NCBI GenBank assembly: GCA_016839345.1
Contig: JAEOUL010000209.1
Location: 1 to 21,917, forward strand
From: Candidatus Thorarchaeota archaeon
GTDB taxonomy: Archaea > Asgardarchaeota > Thorarchaeia > Thorarchaeales > Thorarchaeaceae
Reading direction: 5' to 3'
Length of the DNA: 21,917 nt
Under the pieces are notes generated by a model. The model searched no databases, had not been told where the DNA came from, and worked only from the letters and a program-made list of their open reading frames with translations. Of the stretch, positions 15,363 to 21,917 are shown in pieces; within the stretch, counting starts at the first letter, position 1; every line of letters starts with the position of its first letter. A program made the translations under genes and the position numbers.

Positions 15363-15836
15363 TCATGGTTGAACATTTTCAGGTGGATTTGCTCTACTGA
15401 ACATCATCCAACCAGTAACAAGAATTGCTATTCCTACCATAAGAATGGCAAATCCAACATTTTGAATCAACTCATTCATTCCATATAGTCCTCTAATGAT
15501 GTATCCACTAGCGATAGCTACAAATCCAACAATGAAAATCGTCTTTGCTACTCGTGTGTCCTTTTCCACAATGACAGGACCAGTATCAGCTGGACCAACA
15601 ATTGGAGCATCAGAAACTTTGACATCCGAAAGGAAGAAACGTGTACCATCATTTGAGAGGCTACCACGCAAGATGCCTTCCTCAAGAAGCTCCTGTAGTA
15701 TAACTAAAGTTTCTTTTTCCCCAGTTCCAACTAATTTGCTCAGCATATCTATTGAACTGATCCTATTCTCCAACACAACTTGGCAAATTCTTGTTTTCAT
15801 CTCTATTGGAATAGAAGAGGAGTGGTCAATAATCAT
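15363..15836 (-). CDS. Winged helix tethered to the membrane by two C-terminal helices
   Basis: 157 residues from ATG 15834-15836. Residues about 10-75 look like a winged-helix or PCI-like HTH (KTRICQVVLENRISSIDML, then ETLVILQELLEEGILRG, then a wing RFFLSD). A linker follows, then two membrane helices (IFIVGFVAIASGYIIRGLYG and VGFAILMVGIAILVTGWMMF) and a short polar tail. The longer open frame starting at 15887 is rejected because a TATA box (ATTATATAG, 15869-15877) lies inside it; GTGAT at 15843-15847 then serves the ATG at 15836. Two membrane helices after an HTH suggests a membrane-held DNA-binding or protein-interaction module. No family known to me. Confidence 0.7.
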   Translation of the reverse strand: MIIDHSSSIPIEMKTRICQVVLENRISSIDMLSKLVGTGEKETLVILQELLEEGILRGSLSNDGTRFFLSDVKVSDAPIVGPADTGPVIVEKDTRVAKTIFIVGFVAIASGYIIRGLYGMNELIQNVGFAILMVGIAILVTGWMMFSRANPPENVQP

Positions 15837-15868
15837 TGGTAAATCACAGAAAATATGGGGAAAGATTA

Positions 15869-15877
15869 CTATATAAT
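15869..15877 (-). promoter_or_regulatory. TATA box for the membrane-tethered winged-helix gene
   Basis: ATTATATAG on the minus strand, centred 37 bases before ATG 15834-15836. It predicts a leader of about 12 bases holding the GTGAT ribosome site, and it excludes the upstream in-frame ATG. Confidence 0.6.
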
Positions 15878-16001
15878 CTAGAGGCACTACGCAGGCTCAC
15901 AGCAAAGAGTCCCATCTTGAGTACACGAAATTTTACTTCTATCTCTATCTAAGTAAAGTTAGTCGACTCTTTGGGTCGAAAAACACATGCAAACCTATTC
16001 G

Positions 16002-16973
16002 TTAGCCTCGTTTTTCCTTTTCATACGGTTTCGCTATTCCCTTGGGTGGAATTGATTTCCTGATTCCAGCAAGAGCTAGAACAACTAAGAAGAACGGAAT
16101 TGTGGCAATCCAATCAATGTAATTTTGAAGCCAAGCAAATTCAGGCCAAAACTGAATCGCAACTTGGATAACATTCGGCAATCCATTCAGGAAACCAAAG
16201 AATGTTCCAGCAAGAAACGTACCTATCGGAGTCCAGTTACCAAATATCAACGCGGCTAAAGCCACGAAACCCCTGCCTGAAGTCATCAGTTTTCTAAAGA
16301 GGGTATTGAATCCTATTGAGAGATATGCTCCTCCAAGACCAGCCAATGCACCACTGAGAAAGACTCCAATAAACCTCATCCACTCAACATTGACTCCTGC
16401 TGTATCAAGTGTTGATGGATCTTCACCTGCAGCTCTAAGTCTCAGGCCAAATGGTGTCTTATACATGACATACCAAGACAAGATGGTGATGATGAACATC
16501 ATGTAGATAACTGGAGACAACTGGGCGAACGCGTTTAGGATTGGAATATCCGCCAAGAAAGGCAGATGGACTTTTGGTAATTCATGAGGAGATATGCTTG
16601 GTGAATCACCAGTTACTCCCCAAACAGCGTTTATCATGAGAGTTGAGAATCCTGCTCCAAAGAGGATTATTCCAGTTCCGCTTACAATATGATCTCCTTT
16701 GAACTTCACAGTCACTATACCGTGGACAGCGGCAAGCAAACCACCTGCAAGGACCGCGCCGAGAAGACCAAGCCATGGATTATGCGTCAAATCTGTTACC
16801 CAGACTGCAGTAAATGCACCCATGAGCATCATTCCCTCTAGACCGATGTTGACAACACCTGATTTTTCAGAAAACATACCACCTAGTGCTGTCAATACAA
16901 GAGGAGTCGCCATTTGTAATGTTGTCTTGAGTAATATACCTATCAAGAGAATCTCTAGTGCTACTTCTTGCAT
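16002..16973 (-). CDS. ABC transporter permease 2, BMP/nucleoside type (NupQ/YufQ-like)
   Basis: 323 residues, about 8-10 hydrophobic segments, with the family hallmarks ALGGMFSEKSGVVNIGLEGMMLMGAF (about 29-54) and RAAGEDPSTLDTAGVNV, the cytosolic coupling loop that contacts the ATPase. It forms a heterodimeric channel with permease 1 for uptake of nucleosides or related compounds. The ATG shares one base with the TGA of permease 1 (TGATG), the usual translational coupling. Last gene of the importer operon; length is normal. A weak five-pair hairpin follows about 20 bases after the stop but I would not call it a terminator. Substrate cannot be fixed from the permease alone. Confidence 0.88.
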   Translation of the reverse strand: MQEVALEILLIGILLKTTLQMATPLVLTALGGMFSEKSGVVNIGLEGMMLMGAFTAVWVTDLTHNPWLGLLGAVLAGGLLAAVHGIVTVKFKGDHIVSGTGIILFGAGFSTLMINAVWGVTGDSPSISPHELPKVHLPFLADIPILNAFAQLSPVIYMMFIITILSWYVMYKTPFGLRLRAAGEDPSTLDTAGVNVEWMRFIGVFLSGALAGLGGAYLSIGFNTLFRKLMTSGRGFVALAALIFGNWTPIGTFLAGTFFGFLNGLPNVIQVAIQFWPEFAWLQNYIDWIATIPFFLVVLALAGIRKSIPPKGIAKPYEKEKRG

Positions 16974-18481
16974 CAGACAGTCACCTCCTGTGAAACATAA
17001 TCATTGTTTTCTGATCGCCGCAACATAATCAGATCAATCAGGCAGAGTGCTCCTAATATTGCCGAAATTACTCCAATGAACATTCCACCAGTGATTAAGT
17101 CTGCCAAGGCAACTATTAACCATCCCGCTGTTTGAAGAATCATCAGCAGTTCAGCATTCTTTCCACGTGATAGAAATGTACCAAATGCAGACAGGGTCAC
17201 CATAGCGACAACCAGAAGGCTACCTGATACAAGCATACCTGCTCCCATTCCTGAAACAAGACCGAAAGAAACGAATATTCCCACTATGCTAAGCAAAGTT
17301 CCTAGAAGGTGAGCAAATGGTATTCTGTCTTCTGAACGCATCCAAGATGCATAGTCAAAAGATTGTTTCTGCACCCATTCAACAATTCTTGGAGCTGCGA
17401 CAAACAATACAACAAGCCCCTGAATAACTCCTACCATTTCAATTGGAACATGCGCCTGCAACTGCATTGCATTTCCGCCCACTCGAAGCATGGCAAAGAA
17501 GAAAGCACCAGCTAGGACGCCCCAGGGATTATTGTAACCGAGAACTGCAACAGTTATCCCATCCCAACCAAGTCCTGGAGACCAGTGGTGAATAAACCGA
17601 TTATACGTTCCCATGACTTCTCCTCCACCCGCAAGTCCTGCAAGTCCTCCACTGATAGTTAGTGCCACAGTAATGTTACGTTTGGGATTGATTCCAGCAT
17701 ACTCTGCAGCTTTTTCGTTCAGTCCCACTGCTCTCATTTCATACCCAAGAACAGTTCTATTAATCAGGAAGTCAACACCAACAACAGCGAGGAGTGCAAC
17801 GAGAATACCCCAATGCATGTATGGACCTCCAATTGTGGGAAGTATTGCTGTATCTTGAAGCAATGGAGTCTGCGGAATCAGCTCAGATCCCTCGAAGTCA
17901 AAGAATGGACCATACGGACCAACAAGCCACGTTGTTATCAATACTGCAGCGTAACTAAGCATCATCGTAGTAACGACTTCATGAGCACCTCGATATGCCT
18001 TGAGCAATCCCGGAACGAAAGCGTAGCCTGCACCAAATAGTGCGGCAACTATGAGACAGAGAATTGGATGAACCAAATAGGGGAATGAGAGAGCATATCC
18101 CACAACAGCTGCAGCAATGGAACCAATGTACAGCTGACCTTCTGCACCAATGTTGAAGAGACCACATTTGAACGCAATTGCCACTGACAAACCTGTAAGA
18201 ATCAATGGAGTGGCAAACTGAACTACTCTATCGGGTTCACGAAGAGCTCCAACAAAGAGATATGTGAACGCAGTACCTGCATCATAACCAGCCATTGCCA
18301 TGATGACAGCAGACACAAGTAGTGCAAGCACAACCGAAAAGGCAACCCAGATTACTGATTTTTGAAAATCTGGATTTGAGAATTTTGATGAAATAGCTGC
18401 TGGTGCACCACGGATATAACCTGTTGATGGTTTCTCATCTCTGGCCATTGGAGTTTCACTTTCTTGCTCTTCAGTCGTCAT
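16973..18481 (-). CDS. ABC transporter permease 1, BMP/nucleoside type (NupP/YufP-like), with extra C-terminal membrane region
   Basis: 502 residues from ATG 18479-18481. That start is preferred because GGTGA lies 6 bases before it and the ATPase gene's TGA ends one base before; the longer frame is a shadow of the ATPase end. Residues 1-40 are a soluble tail. Residues 41-370 are a standard NupP-type permease (TPLILTGLSVAIAFKCGLFNIGAEGQLYIG, EVVTTMMLSYAAVLI, and the coupling loop MRAVGLNEKAAEYAGINPKR). Residues 371-502 are extra: about four more hydrophobic segments (near 390-410, 412-435, 446-463, 465-487) and a charged tail, not part of the usual roughly 350-residue family protein. Role of the extension unknown; it may pair with the helices inserted in this operon's ATPase. 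Confidence 0.86.
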   Translation of the reverse strand: MTTEEQESETPMARDEKPSTGYIRGAPAAISSKFSNPDFQKSVIWVAFSVVLALLVSAVIMAMAGYDAGTAFTYLFVGALREPDRVVQFATPLILTGLSVAIAFKCGLFNIGAEGQLYIGSIAAAVVGYALSFPYLVHPILCLIVAALFGAGYAFVPGLLKAYRGAHEVVTTMMLSYAAVLITTWLVGPYGPFFDFEGSELIPQTPLLQDTAILPTIGGPYMHWGILVALLAVVGVDFLINRTVLGYEMRAVGLNEKAAEYAGINPKRNITVALTISGGLAGLAGGGEVMGTYNRFIHHWSPGLGWDGITVAVLGYNNPWGVLAGAFFFAMLRVGGNAMQLQAHVPIEMVGVIQGLVVLFVAAPRIVEWVQKQSFDYASWMRSEDRIPFAHLLGTLLSIVGIFVSFGLVSGMGAGMLVSGSLLVVAMVTLSAFGTFLSRGKNAELLMILQTAGWLIVALADLITGGMFIGVISAILGALCLIDLIMLRRSENNDYVSQEVTV

Positions 18482-18482
18482 A

Positions 18483-20264
18483 TCATTCACCCTCCCTGTG
18501 TCCGGCCATAAGCAATCCAAGTTCTTCAGTTGTTGTTTCACTGGGAGTTTTCACAGCCATTATCTTTCCATCAAATATCACTGCAATTCGATCAGCAAGA
18601 GACTGGATTTCATCCAACTCAGCAGAAACTAAGAGAACCGCAACACCCGCATCACGCATTCTTATCAGTTCGTTATGGATGAATTCTGTTGCTCCAACAT
18701 CTAATCCCCTAGTTGGTTGAGCTGCAACAACAATGACTGGATCTTTCCCAAGTTCCCGAGCAACAACAACCTTCTGTTGATTTCCGCCGCTCAACGTAGT
18801 AGCATAAGACTTTGAACTATGCACTTTGATTGAGAAGTTATCAATCAACTCTTCAGAACTCTCTTGTATCGTTGCCAAGTTCAAAACACTTGATAATGGT
18901 CCACCTGCGAATGGTTTGTAATATTGTTGTCCAAGAGCTAAGTTCTCCTCGACAGTGAAATTAAGAACAAGACCACGAGCATGTCTATCCTCTGGAATGT
19001 GGCTTACACCAGCTGCTCTCACTTTTCTTGGACTTGACCCAGTCATATCTAGACCTTTGACGAGTACGCGTCCTCCCTTAACTTTCCGCAAACCTGTTAT
19101 TGCTTCTACAAGCTCGGTCTGACCGTTACCCTCTACTCCTGCGATACCAAGGATTTCACCTTTCCGAACATCAAGTGATATCCCCTTTACTGCATCAAGA
19201 CCCCTACTGTCAACAACTTGTAAATCTTCTACTTCTAAAACAATATCTCCAGGAATTGCTGGAGTCTTTTCTACACGAAAAACGACTGACCGACCCACCA
19301 TCATCCTTGCAAGTTCTTCGGCTGATGTGTCTTCTCTATTAACTGTCCCAACAAGCTGACCATCTCGCAGGACAGTTATTCTATCACAAAGAGCCATTGG
19401 TTCTCTAAGCTTATGAGTTATCAGAATGATTGTCTTTCCAGCTTTTCTGAATTGTTCAAGAGTTTCAAACAGCTCATCTACTTCATGAGGTGTGAGCACG
19501 GATGTAGGTTCATCCAAGATGAGAATTTCTGCTTCACGGTAGAGTGTCTTTATGATCTCTACACGTTGCTGTAAACCTACTGAGATATCCTGAATCTTGG
19601 CGTATGGATCTATATGTAATCCGTTCTCATCTGAGATTTCCTTAATCCTTTTTGCGGCGTCACCAAATCCTATAGGTTGCGTGTAATCTATTAATCGTTT
19701 GAGAGTCTGTCCGATTTTAATCAGTAACTTTACAACATTTCCTGCAATCCCAGAAGGCTCTGTTTCCAATTCATGAGTGAATGTGAATCTCGTTATGAGA
19801 AAATACAGAATTCCAATTGTAATCAAAAATGATGCAGTTCCAACTAACGCTAGAGTTAGAGGGAGAAAAAGACTCATCAACATCACAGCGAATGCTGATA
19901 ATAGAATCATCATTCCTGACCCCGCCCTCGTTGGACGATTTGGCTTTGGTTCCAAGCCAAGGACGACATTTTCAGTTACAGTGAGTGGCGGTATTAGCTT
20001 GAAATGTTGGTGCACCATTCCTACACCTTTAACAATTGCATCGTGCGGGGAAAATAGATCAACGACCTCACCATTGATTACTATGCGGCCTCTATCTGGC
20101 CTAAGCAATCCGTAAAGGATGTTCATCAGAGTACTTTTCCCTGCACCATTCTCTCCTAGGAGACCGTGAACTTCTCCTTTCTCAATCCGTAGTGTAATGT
20201 CTTTGTTTGCTTGGACATCACCGGGAAATGTTTTGTCGATACTCTCCAACTCAACAGCATACAT
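18483..20264 (-). CDS. ABC transporter double ATPase, BMP/nucleoside type (NupO/YufO-like), with two membrane helices inserted in domain 1
   Basis: 593 residues against about 505-520 for this family. Domain 1: Walker A GENGAGKS (38-45), Q-loop region VHQHFKL (84-90), signature ISVGLQQR (227-234), Walker B ILILDEPTSVLTP (247-259), H-loop THK (283-285). Domain 2: degenerate Walker A GVEGNGQTEL (376-385), signature LSGGNQQK (491-498) and AAQPTRGLD (514-522), the Gln-for-Glu type usual in RbsA/BMP ATPases. Between NVVLGLEP and AAKRIKEIS, where the helical subdomain normally runs on with few residues, about 90 residues are inserted (107-200), with hydrophobic stretches at about 118-139 and 141-160 and an amphipathic continuation. 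The frame is unbroken. ATG 20262-20264 follows GAGG. The stop is one base from permease 1. It drives the importer from the cytosolic side. Confidence 0.9.
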   Translation of the reverse strand: MYAVELESIDKTFPGDVQANKDITLRIEKGEVHGLLGENGAGKSTLMNILYGLLRPDRGRIVINGEVVDLFSPHDAIVKGVGMVHQHFKLIPPLTVTENVVLGLEPKPNRPTRAGSGMMILLSAFAVMLMSLFLPLTLALVGTASFLITIGILYFLITRFTFTHELETEPSGIAGNVVKLLIKIGQTLKRLIDYTQPIGFGDAAKRIKEISDENGLHIDPYAKIQDISVGLQQRVEIIKTLYREAEILILDEPTSVLTPHEVDELFETLEQFRKAGKTIILITHKLREPMALCDRITVLRDGQLVGTVNREDTSAEELARMMVGRSVVFRVEKTPAIPGDIVLEVEDLQVVDSRGLDAVKGISLDVRKGEILGIAGVEGNGQTELVEAITGLRKVKGGRVLVKGLDMTGSSPRKVRAAGVSHIPEDRHARGLVLNFTVEENLALGQQYYKPFAGGPLSSVLNLATIQESSEELIDNFSIKVHSSKSYATTLSGGNQQKVVVARELGKDPVIVVAAQPTRGLDVGATEFIHNELIRMRDAGVAVLLVSAELDEIQSLADRIAVIFDGKIMAVKTPSETTTEELGLLMAGHREGE

Positions 20265-20357
20265 ACGTTTTCCGCCTCACTGTTGCCGCATCAATAACTG
20301 TGGATAGTAATATGGCTTTCATGCGGGCTATCCTGTATATAACCCCTATGGGACTCA

Positions 20358-20395
20358 TAAAAAATAGGAAAGAAGAGAGTGTATTTCTCTCTTCT
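20358..20395 (-). terminator. Hairpin between the binding-protein and ATPase genes
   Basis: AGAAGAGAG (20371-20379) and CTCTCTTCT (20387-20395) form a perfect nine-pair stem with a seven-base loop. On the minus strand it lies 12 bases after the TAG at 20408-20410 and is followed by a T-run (A-run 20359-20364 on the plus strand). It should end or thin out transcripts after the binding-protein gene. Confidence 0.75.
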
Positions 20396-20407
20396 AATCA
20401 TAATTAC

Positions 20408-21493
20408 CTAATCTAACCAATATTTGTGGTCAAATATCGAGGAATCGATAGAGCCATTTGCTATTGCTAAAGCAAGATCGTCTACGAAGTCATAAACAGC
20501 CTGAGGAGCTTGATAGAGTGTCGTATTTACTTCGTATCCAACACCCGCAGTTGTGTTTGCTAGACTGTAGTAAAACTTACCTCCAACGAAGTCATCATCG
20601 ACGCAAACATCTTAAATGACCCAATAGACAGCCAGATCGACTCTCTTTAGCATTGAAGTAATGGTAAGACTTGGACCTGCAGTAGTAGCTCCCAGAATCA
20701 TCTGCTTATCATCAACACCAATGTTCCAAAGAGGCCATGCTTTAGTGCCATTCTTCTCCGCGACACTGTCAAACACACCCAATCCAGAAGCTCCAGCAGC
20801 ACCAAAGACTATATCGCAGCCAAGATCATACAAAGTATCAGCTGCTGTCTTTCCTGTTGTTGGATCACCAAAGTTGTTAGTATACTGAATTGTCATGTTG
20901 CAACCAGGGTTCGAATAGTTTGCACCCCACTGGAAGCCTCCAGCAAACTTGTTAATCAAAGGTATATCCATTCCACCAACAAAACCAATCTTGTCTTGGG
21001 TAGTAAGCAGACCAGCAAATGCACCAACTAGAGCGGAACCCTCATGTTCTGCAAACTGCATTCCACGAACATTTGGAAATTCTACTGCCGCTGTTAATGG
21101 GTCATCAAGTGACTCATCAATTATAGCAAATAATTGATCTGGATATTCCGCTGCTACCTCCGTTAGAGGCGCTATTTTATCATATCCTATACATATTATC
21201 AGCTCGTAGGGTTCAATGTATCCAGTGTGGGCGGCATAGTTTCGGATATAACCCTCATATTCGGCAACATCTTCGGTTTCCACGTACGTAAACGTTATAC
21301 CAAAGTCGTCTTCTGCCATGAGGGCACCCCTATAGCACCCATCATTGAATGACTTGTCACCCAAACCACCTGTGGCAAACACAATTGCAACGTTGAATGG
21401 ATTAGGTACTGGTTGAATGAAGATCCAGACACCTACCCCTGCAACGCCAATTATGACGACAAGTACAATTGCAATAACTGCATTTCTATTCAT
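20408..21493 (-). pseudogene. BMP-family substrate-binding protein of the ABC importer, interrupted by an in-frame TAA
   Basis: The start is ATG 21491-21493, with GGAGGAGAG upstream; the longer frame adds 39 residues with no family features. Residues 5-27 form an N-terminal membrane anchor (no lipobox Cys). Then comes the BMP (Med/PnrA-like) periplasmic-binding fold: FNVAIVFATGGLGDKSFND near 33-51, GYIEPYELIICIGYD, KIGFVGGMDIPLINKFAGGFQWGA, and IVFGAAGASGLGVFDS. These bind nucleosides or related ligands in the family. Codon 294 is TAA (20612-20614), directly after AVYWVI; the same frame then runs 67 codons (DVCVDDDFVGGKFYYSLANTT ... AVYDFVDDLALAIANGS) to TAG 20408-20410, exactly the expected C-terminal lobe end. 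A single AAA-to-TAA change explains it. Either a nonsense allele, an assembly error, or readthrough. Confidence 0.8.
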
Positions 21494-21664
21494 TTTTTCT
21501 TCTCTCCTCCGGACACTCCTAGGAAGTTTTCCGAGGAATAAAGTCAAATCAATGACTCTGAAAAAGTATCCCTTTCTCCCTAAAAAAGTTAGGCAATTTC
21601 GCTTCGTCACTTGACGTATCGAAACTCACTTCAATTGCATGTTCCAACCAATTTCGTGATTTTC

Positions 21665-21917
21665 ATGTCGGTAATTGCAGAGTCAATCTTGAATCAATTT
21701 CGAAGTAGTCTGAAGATGACAAAAGAAGCAGTAGAGAATGTTGCTGACTCAAAGTGGCACGACGGATTTGGTAAATGGTTTTTTTCACAAACAGTATATC
21801 AGATTCTGGAAGCAATAGACTTCTACTCGAGAAGCAATCACGAAGGGATGGAGTGGGGAAAACGCGCCAACTATGTATGGGATGCTGTTAGGGATGTTGA
21901 GAAGGAAATTCTCCCTA
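21665..21917 (+). CDS. DinB-like helical-bundle protein (partial, 3' end outside window)
   Basis: The open frame from ATG 21665-21667 runs to the window edge without a stop (84 codons seen). GTGAT lies a few bases upstream as ribosome site. The visible part is helical: FRSSLKMTKEAVENVADSKW, then FSQTVYQILEAIDFYSR, then EWGKRANYVWDAVRDVEKEILP. The pattern of a long first helix, a short loop with Trp-His, and a QxxxxIxAIDFY helix resembles DinB/YfiT four-helix-bundle proteins (often thiol-dependent metal-binding enzymes), but the ligand His is only partly visible, replaced at the usual spot by Gln in SQTVYQILEA. Family call is tentative. It diverges from the ABC importer operon. Confidence 0.5.
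   Translation, partial: MSVIAESILNQFRSSLKMTKEAVENVADSKWHDGFGKWFFSQTVYQILEAIDFYSRSNHEGMEWGKRANYVWDAVRDVEKEILP

Noticed and set aside
15837..15887. Upstream ATG start for the membrane-tethered winged helix
   Set aside because: A TATA box lies within this stretch, so the RNA should begin after it.
15964..15980. Small inverted repeat (TCGAC/GTCGA) after the last importer gene
   Set aside because: Only five pairs, seven-base loop and no clear T-run on the minus strand; too weak to call a terminator.
21494..21610. N-terminal 39-residue extension of the binding-protein frame
   Set aside because: It precedes a well-placed ribosome site and a membrane anchor starting MNRNAV; the extension has no family features.
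1..21917. CRISPR array, tRNA, rRNA, insertion sequence or phage genes
   Set aside because: No regular direct repeats with spacers, no transposase or integrase motifs, and no structural RNA pattern was seen on either strand by eye.

Overview
The window reads as accessory and metabolic DNA from an archaeon, most likely an Asgard archaeon (a Thorarchaeota-like lineage is my guess from style, not proof). The archaeal signs are a geranylgeranyl-reductase-family flavoprotein (isoprenoid lipid saturation), a TrmB-type regulator, TATA-like boxes 25-35 bases ahead of several starts, a mix of leaderless starts and GGTGA/GGAGG Shine-Dalgarno sites, TTG starts, a BMP-type binding protein anchored by an N-terminal helix, and an orphan Roadblock/LC7-like protein of the kind common in Asgard genomes. 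Base composition is moderately AT-rich and fairly even throughout. I see no phage, IS, CRISPR or tRNA/rRNA signal.

Left part (1-4827, all minus strand): an agmatinase/arginase-family enzyme, a TrmB-type regulator and a geranylgeranyl reductase run as one tight cluster. They are followed by a cytosolic M23-fold protein and, 12 bases later, a biotin-synthase-like radical SAM enzyme cut off by the window edge. Next (4905-7155, minus): a secreted, C-terminally anchored protein with a DUF11/TRAP-beta-like Ig domain, coupled to a small polytopic membrane protein whose real N terminus lies upstream of any ATG/GTG/TTG. A hairpin terminator separates this pair from the agmatinase cluster.

Middle (7368-15836): short, mostly single-gene or two-gene units on both strands. 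They are a winged-helix/membrane-protein pair, the Roadblock protein, small membrane proteins (one apparently broken by a one-base deletion), a lipoyl-domain-less E2 acyltransferase domain, a flavodoxin/HemG-like protein with a membrane partner, an alpha/beta hydrolase, an NTF2-like protein, an Atg22/UMF1-like MFS transporter with a strong terminator, a C_GCAxxG_C_C protein, and a winged helix tethered to the membrane by two helices. Several convergent pairs abut or share stop-codon bases.

Right part (16002-21493, minus): a complete BMP-family (nucleoside-type) ABC importer: binding protein, terminator hairpin, double ATPase, permease 1, permease 2. Three things are odd. The ATPase carries about 90 extra residues with two predicted membrane helices inside its first nucleotide-binding domain. 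Permease 1 has about 130 extra C-terminal residues with about four hydrophobic segments. The binding-protein gene is interrupted by an in-frame TAA, with 67 well-formed codons after it. The importer with the membrane-inserted ATPase is the strongest candidate here for something undescribed. The window ends in the start of a DinB-like gene on the plus strand.
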